Assembly (NCBI GenBank): GCA_009599575.1
Contig: VWND01000064.1
Span: 1-64,000 of the forward strand
Direction: 5' to 3'
DNA length: 64,000 nt
DNA from: Blumeriella jaapii
Lineage: Eukaryota; Ascomycota; Leotiomycetes; Helotiales; Drepanopezizaceae
How positions within the stretch are numbered: the first letter of the stretch is position 1; every line of letters begins with the position of its first letter. A model generated the notes under the pieces. The model was not told where the DNA came from. It did no database searches and worked only from the letters and a program-made list of their open reading frames with translations. Of the stretch, positions 10,881 through 22,850 are shown one piece after another. A program made the translations under genes and the position numbers.

Positions 10881-11475
10881 ATGCAACCGTTGCAAAGCTT
10901 CGCATATTTAATACTTTTCTGTAAATTTTTTAAACTTTTATTCGAATTCGCTTTTAATTAGCTATAAATTTCTACCGTACGCGCTATCGAAGCGCAAACA
11001 TTTTTCGCGGGCCTTAACGATTTTATAAATCGTTTCGATATTGCCACCGCCGCTGCCGCTTTTTTTCCTTTTGCTACCGAAGCTAAAGCTTTTATTAAGA
11101 TTTTTATCGATTTTATTATTTACGACGCTTATATAAATCGTTTAAAAAAGGGTGACGCTTCGGCTTTTATAATAGTCGGAAATCGTGCGAATCGCGCCGC
11201 GGCTCGGGCTGCCGCTGCTGCGCCCGTTCCTGCCGGTTTGGCGGCTGCTGCTGTTTTGAAAGCTTTGGCTGCGCCGGCCCTTTTATCTAACGACGCTAGT
11301 ATAAAACGTATTTTCCGACGTTTCGAAAACGTCGCTCGGATTTATTCTGACTAATTGGATTAAATTCTGGATTCCTACGAATATATCGTAGCTGCAATTC
11401 AGAATTCGATTACGGCTATCGTAAAAGCCTTAATTAAAATAAATCGAATATTTTACGAATTCGTTTAATACTAAT
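10881..11475 (+). pseudogene. Antisense Ala-rich ORF of B2 (aORF)
   Basis: Runs opposite to the B2 gag-pol genes, between the chromodomain and the 3' LTR. It starts ATG CAA CCG TTG CAA and stays in one frame for about 195 codons. Its stops (TAG, TAA) replace what look like Gln codons, the same decay as the other genes. Visible parts: AIEAQTFFAGLNDFINRFD (about 10990-11045), an Ala-rich middle (about 11185-11290, much richer in G+C than its surroundings) and IYSDxLDxILDSYEYIVAAI (about 11341-11400). The frame is preserved in B1 (minus, 31496 to about 30900) and B3 (minus, 60929 to about 60350). I recognise no family. It could be an accessory gene of family B. Confidence 0.55.
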
Positions 11476-11699
11476 TCTTTTTAGCCTGCCGCTGCTTTTA
11501 AATCTGAAAAAAATAGCGATAACGATAAAAAAAAAAATAACGATAAAAATAAATTAGCTTAGCGGCGGTTCTAGGATTTTTTCTAAGTGTTTTTGTTTTT
11601 TTTTTTTTATTTTTACGGCGCGCATTCGTTACTGTTCCGTTGCTATTATTTATCGTATTTTTTAAATATTTTTTTACAACTTTTTTTACGTTCGTAAAA

Positions 11700-13370
11700 T
11701 AGTTTTTTGGCTTTTAAAAATCTTCGTTTAATAAATAGCCTTTTTATCGCATTAAATAATATCGGCCCTTTTTTGTATTTTTATAAATTTGTATTAATTT
11801 AATTTCGTATTTTTCGGATTTTGGAATTTTATTATATTATTTTTCGGCTCGGTATCGTTCCGATCCTGCCAAGATTCTAATAAAAAAACGTAAAAAGTAT
11901 CGTAAATATAATATTAAAAAAAAAGTTCGAATTGATAAGCTTGGCCGTGCTCGTATATAATTCGCTTAATTTTAAAAGATTTTAAATATTTATTTAAAAG
12001 CTTTCGAAAAAGTCGCAGCTGTCGAAAGTTTTTAATCGATAATAATATTTTATCGCCTATTTGAAATCTAGTCTTTTTATATTTAGCGTCGTAAAACTTT
12101 TTATAATTCGCGTTAGCTTTTTTTAGTTTTTTACTAAGTATTTTTTTTTTTTTTTATAATATTTTAATTCGTTTTTCCGCTAACGGTATTTTCTTTTTTA
12201 CGACGTCGTTTTCGACGTTGCTGCCAAGTTTTGAATAAAAGCCGTATAATATGCGAAAAAAAGTAAAATCCGTAAAAGCGTATATCGAATTATTATACGT
12301 AAACTCGGCTAAAGCAAGCTTCGTAGCCTAATCGTTTTGTCGATAATCGCAATACGTGCGAAAATAAAATTTTAAAACTTGATTTTAACGTTCCGTTTGG
12401 CCATCGGTTTAAAAATAAAAAGCGGTGTTTAATCGACGTCGTATTTATAAATAAAATATTATTAAAAACCAGAATTTATTAATGAAAACTAACCTTTTAT
12501 TTATAATAATCTTTTTAAAGCAGCCAAAATTTTTGTAAACGTATTGTATAAATATTTTAGCCAAATCTAAAGCTGAAATCGTTTTTTGTATCGATATATA
12601 TTTCGATAATTTCGTATATCGGTTTATTATAACGAATATCGAATCGTAAATACGACTTCGTTTTTTGCTAAAAAATAAATTCGTAATAAAATCTATAATT
12701 ATTTTTTTTTAAAATCTCGTAAAAATCGAAAAAAAAGCTAATTCGCCATAAAATCGGTGCTTTCTAAGCTTGCTTTTTTAGCATTTTTTACACGTATTAA
12801 CGTAACGCTTTACGTCGCTTCGTAAACCAGGCCAAAAATACTTTTTTTCGATTAATTCTAGCGTTCGCCGAAAACCCTAATAGCCGGCGGTCGGATCGTC
12901 GTAATTAATTTTTAATATTTCGCTTTTAATAGCGCTTTTATTCGAAATATACGCACGTTTTTTATAACGTAATAATTTATTTTGGCTTATACGCTAATAT
13001 TTTTCGGATTCGGCTCGATTGCTTTGCGAAGCCGATTCGTACGTTTTTTATAATACAAAAAAATCAAATTTTTATAATTTAAAAATAATTTTATAAATCG
13101 GTTTTGCTAATTCGTTATTAGCCGTTTCGAATTATAGCAATATAGCGGCTACGCTTCGTGGTATATATTATTTGCAATTAATAATATTAGCAAAAAACAA
13201 TCCGGCGAAAAAGCTTTTTATTTGGCTTTTTTTCGCTTGCTTTTTATTTTCTGATTTCGTTAATAAAAGCTTCGAATATTTATCGGCGCGAAATAATTTA
13301 TACTCCGATTTTAGGCGTGTTTTTATTACGAAAAACATTTTAAAATTTCTTAAATAAGTTAATTTTAATT
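11700..13370 (-). pseudogene. pol: B2 integrase and chromodomain relic
   Basis: Mirror image of B3 58600-60120. Downstream of RNase H come the integrase zinc-finger region, the DDE core (NKxS-type motif near the second Asp) and a chromodomain with YEIKLIQ and VRxKGY-like segments (about 11880-11730). Many stops. The assignment rests on colinearity with B1 and B3, whose motifs are better preserved. Confidence 0.65.
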
Positions 13371-15290
13371 TACGATGTAGCGTAAGCAGCTATTCGTTAT
13401 TTTTTTTTAAATCTTTTTTTAAATCTGGCCGGCGGAAAAAACTATCCGCCGGATTAAAAACTTTTGTTTTATATTCGATTGCAAAATCGTATTTAGCTAA
13501 TTCGTCGGCCCATTTCGTTTAGCGTCCGTTTAAACGTTTTTTCGTAAAAAAGTATTTTAAATTATAATAATTTATACGCATAATAATAACGTCGAAAGCG
13601 CTACGTAAATATTAGCTCTATTATTTAAAAACGTAAATTATAGCTATTAGCTTAGCGTCGTAAACCTCGTATTTTTATTTTATAAAAAAAAGCTTTTTCG
13701 AATAATATACGATAAAATGCCAACGTACTTCCGCATTCTTTTCGAATAATTAAAATAATATTCCGTTTATAGCGAATTTCGAAGCGTTTGTTTCGATTTA
13801 GATTTTTAATCGAAGATCGAAATAGCGTAAAATCGGTGCTTAACAAAACTTTTTTTTTAAAAGTAAAAAAGCGAGCTTCGCTTCGAATAAAAAACGAAAA
13901 AAGCCCGATATTTTTTCTCGTTGTATCCTTTTTAAAAAATCTATAATAAGTCGGCAAAGCTTAGCGTAGTTTTTAATAAAACGTTTGTAAAAATTAATAA
14001 AACCTAAAAACATTTAAATATTTCGCCACGTAAAAGAAAAAAGCTATTTCCGAATATTATTTATTTTCCTTGGGTCTATTTTAATTTTCGTAGGAATAAC
14101 GACGAAGCCTAAGAACTTAACCGTATTCGTATCGAAAGCATATTTTTTCAGATTTCCGTAAAATTTGTTAATACGGAGTTTTTCGAAAACTTTTTTTACC
14201 GCGTTTATATAATCGTCGGGGTTTTCGAAAAATATTAAAATATCGTCGAAGTAAATTATATACGTAATATTTATTAAACCGACTAAAATTTAATTAATAT
14301 ACGCTTGAAAAGTTGCTAATGCGTTCGAAAAGCCGAAAAGTAATACGCAGTATTCGAAATATTCGTAATAAATGCGAAACGCAGTTTTTTATTTATTTTT
14401 CTTTTTTATTCGAAGGCGGTGATACGCCTAAGTAAGATCTAGTTTAATAAATATTTTAATTTTTCTTAAACGATCCAAAATTTCGCTTATAAAAAATAAA
14501 AAGATTCGATTTTTAACCGTAACTGCGTTTAGATTTTTATAATCGACGTATAATCGTAAACTTTCGTTTTTTTTCGATATAAATATTACCGGTGCGCCGG
14601 CGGAGCTAATAAATCTTTTTATTTAGCTTTTTTTTAAATTCGAATCGAAATATTCGCGCAATTCGGTAAGTTTAAATTCCGACAAAAAGTAAATTAATTT
14701 TTAAAAAAAATTCTTTTTTTTCGCGAAGTTTATTCGATGTTTTATAAAATGGTAAAAAGCTAAAGTAACCGCGGCGGTATCGTTAAATACGTCGGCGTAA
14801 TCGTTGTATTTAAAAAATAATTAATATTATTTTTCAGTAGCTTTTTTTAAAACGATACAAAACGCTTACTTTTTTTTGGATTTTTTTTTAAAACGTTTAA
14901 TTGTAACGAAATTAAATTGTAAGCGTTCGATTAAATATCGCCACGATTTAGTTCGGAAGCTTATAACGGGATCGATATTTCGCAATTAAAAAAATCCTAG
15001 AATAAATAAAACCCCTGGAATATTTATATCGCAAGCCACGAAATCGCTTTGTATTTTTTTAATTATTTTATAATTATTAATAGCGCGAATAGATTGCGTA
15101 TGCGTGTCGTAAATAATTACTTTTTTTTTTTTAATCGTAAATAAATTAATACGTTTTTAAATTGGTTTTTATTTATATTTAATTAATAACTTTTGAATTA
15201 CGCAGTTTTTTTCCGCGCCGCAATCGATAAAAGCTCGTTTCGTACGTATTTCGCTTTTAGCTTTTTTAATTTCGATTAAAATTATTATTT
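13370..15290 (-). pseudogene. pol: B2 protease, reverse transcriptase and RNase H relic
   Basis: The reverse complement carries IIYFDDILIF (about 14265-14230), the RT catalytic segment, preceded by the CVDYK motif near 14550. After it follow the FLGFINFYKRFIKNY-type thumb/connection (about 14020-13970) and the RNase H start with PILRYFDFRLK (about 13830-13790). Small open frames on the plus strand here (such as 13172-13357) are mirror images of pol. Confidence 0.75.
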
Positions 15291-15632
15291 TCTGCTTTTT
15301 TTTTTTCGTTCGATTTTATTAGTAACGACGAAATTAAAATCGAACGAAAGCTTTTTCCGAATTCTTAGATTTGTTAGCTTCGGAGCAGTTTGAAATTATA
15401 TATTTTTTTCTGTTGCATTTATAATATTCGATTTTTAAATAATTAGCTATGCGGTGCTTTTTTTTTTGACAGCGATTGTATTTCGAAAAATAAAAAAAGT
15501 CGTTAAGAATTTTAGGATTTTAAAAGATTTTGTTAAGGTCGTTTATCGTTTTTTTTTTCGCTTTCGTTTTTTTTTTTTTTGTAACGTATTTTCGAATCGA
15601 AAATAATATGTATTTGTTTTAGCTTTTGGGCT

Positions 15633-16720
15633 TTAATCGTAAGTATAAGTTTTTTTTTTTTTTTTTTTTTTGCGCTCGTTTCGTCGTTTATTATTTTTCG
15701 TTTCGTCGCTAATAATTTTATTAGCATTTTCGATACGACGAACGATTAATATTAATTTTTTGTGCGAATTTGTAATTGTAATATTGCTTCGTTTAATAAT
15801 TTCTTTTCGAAAAATAAATCGGAGCTTTGCGAAAAACATTTTTTTTTTAGTCGCATCGTTTGTTATTTGCAACTGATGTTCGAAATTATTTAAATAAATA
15901 ACAAAATCGTTAACTGATTTATGCTTTTTTTGCTTCGCTTTATCGTATAAATTCGAAGCCGCGATTTTTCGATTTTTCGTATTTATTAAAAAATTTAATA
16001 TTTATTTTTTAAAATCGTTTTATATAATTCGAATGTTCGTAGAACGTCGTTCGTATCCGATTTATTTTTTTTTTATTTTATCGTCGAAAATTAAAACATA
16101 AGCGTTAATTTTCTTTTGATCGATACAAAATGTTACTTTTTTATTTTGGCGGAAGCTTCGCTTTGCACGCCGAATAAAAAATTAAGCTTTTTTAATATTT
16201 TTTTTTCGATATATTAAAAAGTTTTTTATTTTTAATGTTTTTCGGCTCGAATTCGCTGTATTTTTTACAAAAGGTATAATATGCTTAAAAAAGATATTAA
16301 ATCGTTTTTAATAAGTATTATTATCGTAATGCTTCGAAGATATTTTATAATAATCGCCGGCTTAGGTTATTTTCTGTCTTTTTTCAGTTAGGGCGGTGTT
16401 AAAAAGTATAAAAACCTTTTTTTCGATATTTTCGAAAGCGTCGAATTCTCGTTGAAATTATTTAATTTTTTTTCGGAGTTCGTTTCGGCGTTTTTTGATT
16501 TTTTCGAGTTTTTTGATTATTTCGTAAACTTTTTTTTCAGTTTTTTTCTGTTTTATTTTAGCTTGTATTTTTTTTACTTTTTTACGTTTATCGTTTTTTT
16601 TTATTCGGCGCGGATTCGTTTATTAGCCAAATAAATCAAAGTTTCGGTGAAAGGTTTTTCCGAATCGCTTTAAGCGTGGTCTTTTTTAATAATTTCTTCG
16701 ATAGAAAAAGTTGGGAAATC
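15633..16720 (-). pseudogene. gag: B2 gag relic
   Basis: The C-terminal 79 codons (15872 to 15633) are open, starting MQITNDATKKKMFFAKLR and ending in a poly-lysine run, matching B1 and B3. Upstream (16570-16250) the coiled-coil N-terminus and capsid core are broken. The open frame 16452-16634 on the plus strand is the mirror image of the Lys/Glu-rich N-terminus. Confidence 0.65.
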
Positions 16721-16962
16721 GTCGCGCTTTGGTAATGGGATATTTTCGGCCTTTAGTAAAATTGGTAACGTCAGGAAAAACGATAATACGGGGTTTTTTT
16801 AAGCAGCCGAAAATGCTGGGTTTTTTTAAATAGCTGGAAATACTTGTTTTTTGCAAATGCGAAAAGCCATAATATCGATAATAACGATATAAATATAATA
16901 GTATAATAAAAAGTTGTTTTAATAATATCGAACTGCCGTTCCGGTAAATAAAAAAATCAAAA

Positions 16963-17375
16963 TGTAAGGATTTAAAAAGCAGAAAAACACTAATTCAGAT
17001 AATAAAGCTTAGATAAGATTAGGTTAATAATTAGATTAATTTCTATTTTTTATATTTTTAATAAAAAGCGTATATAAATACAAAAAAAAAAGTAAAACCC
17101 TCGAGAAAAATATTCCTTAAGAAACCAAGCGAATCCTATTTAATATGCTTTTCAGCCCCTATCCCGACCTTTTTTTATTTTTTTTAATATAACCTTAATA
17201 ACTGGTTCTTTAGCAATTATTTCTATAAAATATTTTATCTAAATGTTATTTCCAGCCTTTACAGCACTATCCGGCTTTTACGGTCTATCCGCAGAAAATA
17301 CTATTCGAGGGTTGGTAGAAGGCAGAAGGTCTTGGCGGATCACCTGACTTATACACGTGATGTTGGTTCCTGACA
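16963..17375 (-). repeat. B2 5' LTR (right copy)
   Basis: Starts TGTAAGGATTT and ends GTTGGTTCCTGACA, followed directly by the target duplication CGGTT (17376-17380). Confidence 0.92.
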
Positions 17376-18175
17376 CGGTTATACGTTAATCGATTCGGCG
17401 CTGATTAAGTTTTTTTTTTTTTTTTTAAAACCTTTGATTTAATTTCTCCCGGCTTTTTTTTCTATAAAAAAGTATAATAAAACTCGTAGCCATTTAATTA
17501 TATATTTTACGCTTTTCAATTTTATTATTAACAATCGAATACAATCGTTTACTTTTTTTTTAATTATTAATTTCGGAAATTATAATATAATTCTAGAAAA
17601 AGCTTGATTGGCCGAATACTAAGTTTTACTAAATTGTAATAAACGCAAGCTTTATTAGCCGAAGTCTTACCTTTCCACAGCTTTTTACGCTTGTTGTATT
17701 AAAATTTCTTATTTGCACTTTCGAAAAATTCAATTTCGCTATTAAAACGACGCTGTAAAACGTAACAAAAACTTTAATTAATTATAACAGGCCTACGACG
17801 CTGTGCGAAACGCGAAAAGTCGAATTTTATTCGCGGTGTTAATTTCGATAGCGACGCTAATAAAATAATATAAAAAATTACATCACCTTTTTAGGCTGAC
17901 GATTTTTTTTCATCTTTTTTTCTTTTTTTTTTCTTTTTTCGTCAGAACAGCTTTTTTATTTTACGAAAAACAATTATATTAAAAACCGAAAGAAAACCTT
18001 CGCCGCGATAGTCTTTCAGCTTAATATAATCGATAATTTAAACAAGCAATTTTCTTTTGAATCTTCTAAACGATCAATTCGAAAACGAGTCTTTTAATCT
18101 ACTGCTTATCTAATTTCCATCTGCCAAATTATTATATACGCTTTTAAGCTGATCTTCAGAAAAAAAGCAGTTGAA
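17376..18175 (+). pseudogene. A1: protease remainder and linker to RT
   Basis: Protease resumes as YTLIDSALIK (17381-17410). The next 750 bases match A3 49560-50357 and A2 28330-27547 but have no recognisable motif apart from a poly-T/poly-A stretch. It probably codes the protease C-terminus and a spacer. Confidence 0.5.
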
Positions 18176-18748
18176 ATGTTTTCAATCTTTCTGTACGAAA
18201 TCGATAAAATATTAAACGACCTTACGTATAACACTTTTTTTAAAATCCAATTTCACAGTTTTTTCGAACGTTTCAAAACCAACGAAATATCGATTTCGAC
18301 TCTTTTAATCAGCTTAACAAAGCTAATTTCGAATAAACCTTTTTTCGAATTTTTCCCCCCGAAATACAAAAACCTCGAATACGTGTTTTCTAAAGCCGCT
18401 AGTAACGAGCTAGCCTTTTACCGGCCTTACGATTATAAAATCGAGCTTATTATAAATAAAAAAAAGCTAAAATACACTTTTTTATATAAAATATCGATTT
18501 TAAAGCTCGAAATTGTCAAAACTTATTTGCAAAATAATTTTAACAAAAGTTTTATCGAATCTTCCACCGCTTTTTTCGCTGCTTTAATGCTTTTCGCTAA
18601 AAAACCCGACGGTTTATTACGTTTTTATATCGATTATCGAGCTTTTAATAATATTACTTATAAAAATCGCTATTTTTTTTTTTTTATCGATAAAACCTTT
18701 GCTCGTTTTTCGAAAGCGCGAATTTTTACGAAGTTCGATATTCGTTAA
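18176..18748 (+). pseudogene. pol: A1 reverse transcriptase, N-terminal half
   Basis: Uninterrupted for 190 codons. Ty3/Gypsy RT landmarks: FYRPYDYKIEL (about residues 81-91), LFAKKPDGLLRFYIDYRAFN (about 141-160, where the family has CVDYRALN), NRYFFFFIDKTFARF and KARIFTKFDIR at the end. A TAA replaces the next codon (Gln or Arg in the family) and the frame goes on to about 19200 with further stops. It matches A2 (26974-27546) and A3 (50358-50930) along the whole length. Confidence 0.88.
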
Positions 18749-19740
18749 ACTTTTTATAAAATTCGAATAAATCCCGTTAATAAAAAACTAACGACGTTTC
18801 GTACGCGTTACGGCGCTTATAAATGCAAAATACTACTTTTAATTTTATTAATAAATCCGTAATTTACTAACGCTATATAAACGACATTTTTTTCGATTAT
18901 TTAAACGATTTTTGCATTGCATATTTAAATAATATTTTTATTTATTCGTCCGACCTTTTAAAACACGCTATACACGTTCGCAAAATGCTTTAAAAGTTCG
19001 CTAACGCTAAATTATAAACCGATATTCGAAAGTTTAAATTCAACGTTATTCGGACCCGTTATTTAAACTTTATTATTTCTATTAAAAGCCTAAAAGTAAA
19101 TCCAGAAAAAGTTTTCGTAATCGCTTATTAAAAGCCTTTTATTATTATAAAAAATATACAAAGCTTTTTTGGTTTTTATAACTTTTACCGACGTTTTATT
19201 CGAAACTACGATATAATTGCAAAGTTTTTGATTTATTTAACTAAAGCTAACGTTTTTTATAATTTCATTTTTAAATATTAAAAAAGTTTCGACTTTTTTA
19301 TATTAGCTTTTACTATTATACCAGTTTTATAATATTATAAACAAAACCTTTTTTGTATATTAAAAACTAACGCTTCCGACGGCGTAATAGCTTTTGTGCT
19401 TTCGCAATTCCATAATAACGATTGGCTTTTAATCGCTTATTTCAGCAAAATCATAGCTTTCGCAAAGCTGAATTATATCGTATACGACAAAAAAATGCTC
19501 GCAATCGTAAAATTTCTAAGCAATTTTCGTATTAAACTAGCTAATTTAATTTATTAAATCAAAATAATTATTAATTATAAAATTTTAAAATACTTTATAA
19601 CTTTCAAACTTTTAAACGCTCGATAAACACGCTAGGCCGAGCTTTTCGCCGACTACAACTTTTTTATTACGTACAAACCAAATAAATACAATTTTTTAAT
19701 TAACGTACTAATACGTCGTACGAGCGAATTCGACCGCCAA
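18749..19740 (+). pseudogene. pol: A1 RT C-terminus and RNase H relic
   Basis: Continues the RT frame: FIYSSDLLKHA (about 18940-18975), then SFFGFYNFYRRFIRNYDIIA (about 19155-19215) and RNase H with ILKTNASDGVIAFVLSQF (about 19355-19410) and LLIAYFSKIIAFAKLNYIVYDK. Stops interrupt it. Colinear with A3. Confidence 0.75.
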
Positions 19741-21490
19741 AACTTTTTTAAACGTATCCAACGCTTGCAAACTTTTTTCCGAGCAAATCAAATTAATTAT
19801 CGCTTTTTAATTAAAAAACTTCGATTTTCCACGGTTTCCGAAATAACTGTTTTTATCGTTGAAATAATTAATTTTTCTTTCGCATTTCGTATCGTTAATC
19901 AAATTCTCTACGCTAATCGCATAATTAACAGCTTAATAATCTTCCGAAAAAAAGCTATACGAAACGCTACGAAAAAAAACGACGCTAATAATACTTCGTA
20001 TATATTTAAACGCGATCTGCTGTTATATTACGGTCGCTTAATAATACCAAACGTCGATTATTTTCGCCTGGCTTTTATACGAAAAATATATAACCAAATT
20101 TCCATCGCTTATTTTAGCGTTCGCAAAACTACGCAATTGCTTTCGAATTAATATTATTAACGAAGTATAACAGCTTTCGTAAAATAATATTATCGCAATT
20201 GCTACGCTTATCGAAAAAATTCTGTTTTAAAAAATAAACGCCCCGGCTTTTTTTAGTTTTTTTCTGTTTCTGACCATTTTTAAAAATACGTTATAATAAA
20301 CTTTTGCAATTTTAATAAAAACAAATACGATTACGATAACGTATTCGTAGTAATAAATCGCTTTTCCAAGCAAATTATTTCGATTTTTTATTATAAAAAT
20401 ATCGACGCTCGAAGCTTCGCCAAATTATATATATTTTACGTATACAAGTATTTTGGCCTTTTAAAAAGTATTATTAACGATCGTGGCTTTTAATATTAAT
20501 TTATTTTTTGGTTTGAATTAAACAAAATATTCGGTACGCAATTAAAGCTTTCGACAGCCGTTTATTTCGAAACCGATAATCAAACCGAAATTTACAACTA
20601 ATATCTGTAAAAACGCTTTCGATCTTTCGTAAATTTTTATTAAAACGATTAAAACGAATTTCTTTTAATAATAAATTTCGTTTAAATAGTCTTTTTTCAC
20701 GAAAATCTAAATGGCTTTTCATTTTTTAAAATTGTATACGATTATATTTCCTATATTAATTGAAACTAAAAGCTCGATATTTTCCTTTTTTTCAATTTTT
20801 TATACAAATTAAACGCAAACGAAGCTCGTACGTACGCTCGCCGCTATTACGACGCTTAAAACTTCGCTAAATCGTATTTTTAATAAACTTACGATAAAAT
20901 AAAAAAAAATACGAATAAGTTTCGCCGCGCGATCGATTTTAACGTTAGCGATTACGTATAGCTCGATATGCGTCCATTTCCGACCTTCCGGCCTTTTCGC
21001 AAGCTCGATAACCTTACAAACGGCCTTTTTAAAATTATAGCCAAAATTTTCGACAACGCTTTTAAACTAAACCTTTTTAGTATTATAAACGTACACCATT
21101 TTTTACGCTAATCGACTGCGTAAAGCAGCTGACGACGCGCTTCCAGGTTAAATTAATCCAGTTTCTGAATTTATTAATATAATTAATAAATTTAAATACG
21201 AAATCGAAAAATTAATCGCTTATCGAATACAACGGAAAACCTTTTAATATAAAGTTTTTTAAATAGACTTAAATAAAAATCTTACGTAATACCCCGCGTT
21301 TAATTTTATATATGCTTTTCTGAAAGTGCGCGATTTTCATTTGGCGCATAAAAAGCTTTCCGGTTCTTTTGCAAAATTTGTAAATTGGCTGAAAGCGTAT
21401 TCCGAAGGTTTAAACTCGTACGATTATTTAAATAATAACGTACCAATAAATAAAAGCTCGAAAGCGCGCTTTTTTCGGACGAAGAAATAA
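19741..21490 (+). pseudogene. pol: A1 integrase and chromodomain relic
   Basis: Integrase zinc-binding region around 19990-20160 (the sequence after ITxLLS aligns with A3). DDE core: INRFSKQ-type strand at 20345-20390, NDRGF (about 20475) and KLSTAVYFETDNQTEIYN (about 20545-20600). Then LDMRPFPTFRPFRKLDNL (about 20962-21015) and, up to the 3' LTR, a chromodomain ending SKARFFRTKK next to a purine tract (21477-21490) that serves as polypurine tract. Confidence 0.75.
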
Positions 21491-21755
21491 TATAACGATT
21501 TATTTTTTTGCCCCTCGTATCACCCCAGCAATTACGTGTAGCTGCAAGCTCCCTGATCTTTTAATAAGTCTTTCCATCAATTATAAAAACTATTTATATA
21601 TATAAAACCTTTTTCTTTTAGCAACCTCTGCTTTCTGCAATTATTAATTCTAAGTAAATATCTTGTTACAAAACCAAAAGCTCGTTTCTTATACCATATA
21701 AACACGGCGACCAGTTGACTGATCTCCCAGCCCTCCGACTGATTAGATCGTTACA
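21491..21755 (+). repeat. A1 3' LTR
   Basis: Begins TATAACGATT (from TGTAACGACT) and ends GATCGTTACA, followed by target duplication CAAAC (21756-21760). Confidence 0.92.
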
Positions 21756-22850
21756 CAAACGCGGTAAAAAAAGTTTTCGAAAAATTCCGTATTAATAAAC
21801 TTTACGAAAATTTAAAAAAATATACTTTCGATACGAATACGGTTGAGTTCCTAGGCTTCGTCGTTATTTTTACGGGAATTAAAATGGACCCAAAGAAATA
21901 AATAATATTCGGAAATAGCCTTCTTTTATTATATAACGAGATATTTAAATGTTTTTGGGTTTTATTAATTTTTACAAACGTTTTATTAAAAACTACGCTA
22001 AGCTTTGCCGATTTATTACAGATTTTTTAAAAGAAATGCAACGAAAAAAAATATCGGGCCTTTTTTGTTTTTTATTCGAAGCGAAGGTCGCTTTTTTATT
22101 TTTAAAAGAAAAGTTTTGCCGAGCACCGATTTTACGTTATTTCGATTTTCGATTAAAAATCCAAATCGAAACAAACGTTTCGAAATTCGTTATAAGCGAA
22201 ATATTATTTTAATTATTCGAAAAAAATGCGAGAATACGTTGGCACCCTATCGCGTATTATTCGAAAAAGCTTTTTTTATAAAACAAAAATACGAAGTCCA
22301 TAACGCTGAGCTAATAATTATAATTCACGTTTTTAAATAATAAAACCAATATTTACGTGGCGCTTCCGACGTTATTATTATACGTACAAATTATTATAAT
22401 CTGAAATATTTTCTTACGAAAAAACGTTTAAACGAACGCTAAGCGAGGTGGGCCGACGAATTAATTAAATACGATTTTGCAATCGAATATAAAATAAAGG
22501 TTTTTAACCCGGCGAATGGTTTTTTCCGCCGGCCAAATTTAAAAAAAGATTTAAAAAAAAATAATAAACAGCTGCCTACGCTGCATCGTAAGCTAAAACT
22601 AGTTTATTTAAGAAATTCTAAAATGTTTTCCGCAGTAAAAACACGCCTAAAATCGAAGCATAAACCATTTCGCGCCGATAAATATTCGAAGCTTTTATTA
22701 ACGGAATTAAAAAGTAAAAAACAAGCGGAAAAAAGCCGAATAAAAAGCTTTTTCGCCGGATTGTTTTTTGCTAATATTATTAATTGCAAATAATATATAT
22801 CACGGAGCGTAGCCGCTGTGTTGTTATAATCCGAAACGGCTAATAACGAG
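21756..22850 (+). pseudogene. pol: B1 RT C-terminus and RNase H relic (after A1)
   Basis: Resumes the RT frame of 7965. The open stretch 21949-22212 reads FLGFINFYKRFIKNYAKLCR, then FEAKVAFLFLKEKF, then APILRYFDFRLKIQIETNVS, which is the RT connection and the start of the RNase H domain of Ty3/Gypsy. It goes on with FAIEYK and FFRRPN-like segments (about 22480-22560). The open frame 22604-22789 on the other strand is only the mirror image of this gene. Confidence 0.8.

Larger units (their letters stand above)
10005..17375 (-). mobile_element. B2: full-length Ty3/Gypsy element inserted in A1
   Basis: LTRs at 10005-10417 and 16963-17375; target duplication CGGTT at 10000-10004 and 17376-17380. 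The empty site is present in A3 near 49555 (aacggttatgcgttaatcg). Coding relics run on the minus strand: gag (about 16720-15633), protease (about 15270-15000), RT (about 14630-13900), RNase H (to about 13360), integrase (about 13300-12060), chromodomain (about 11880-11730). The antisense Ala-rich ORF is on the plus strand (10881-11475). Total 7371 bases, close to B3. Confidence 0.93.
7966..21755 (+). mobile_element. A1: Ty3/Gypsy chromodomain retrotransposon inserted in the B1 RT gene, itself split by B2
   Basis: LTRs at 7966-8230 and 21491-21755; 5-bp target duplication CAAAC at 7961-7965 and 21756-21760. The uninterrupted site is seen in B3 near 57594 (gacgattatataaacgcgg). Removing B2 (10005-17375 plus one copy of CGGTT) leaves about 6.4 kb, the same as A2 and A3. 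Coding relics in order: gag, protease (split by B2), RT, RNase H, integrase, chromodomain. Confidence 0.92.

Noticed and set aside
13172..13357. 61-codon frame with a hydrophobic stretch, also seen at 22604-22789 and 58442-58627 on the opposite strand
   Set aside because: It recurs only because it is antisense to the RNase H/integrase junction of B2, B1 and B3; the sense strand has the recognisable domains.
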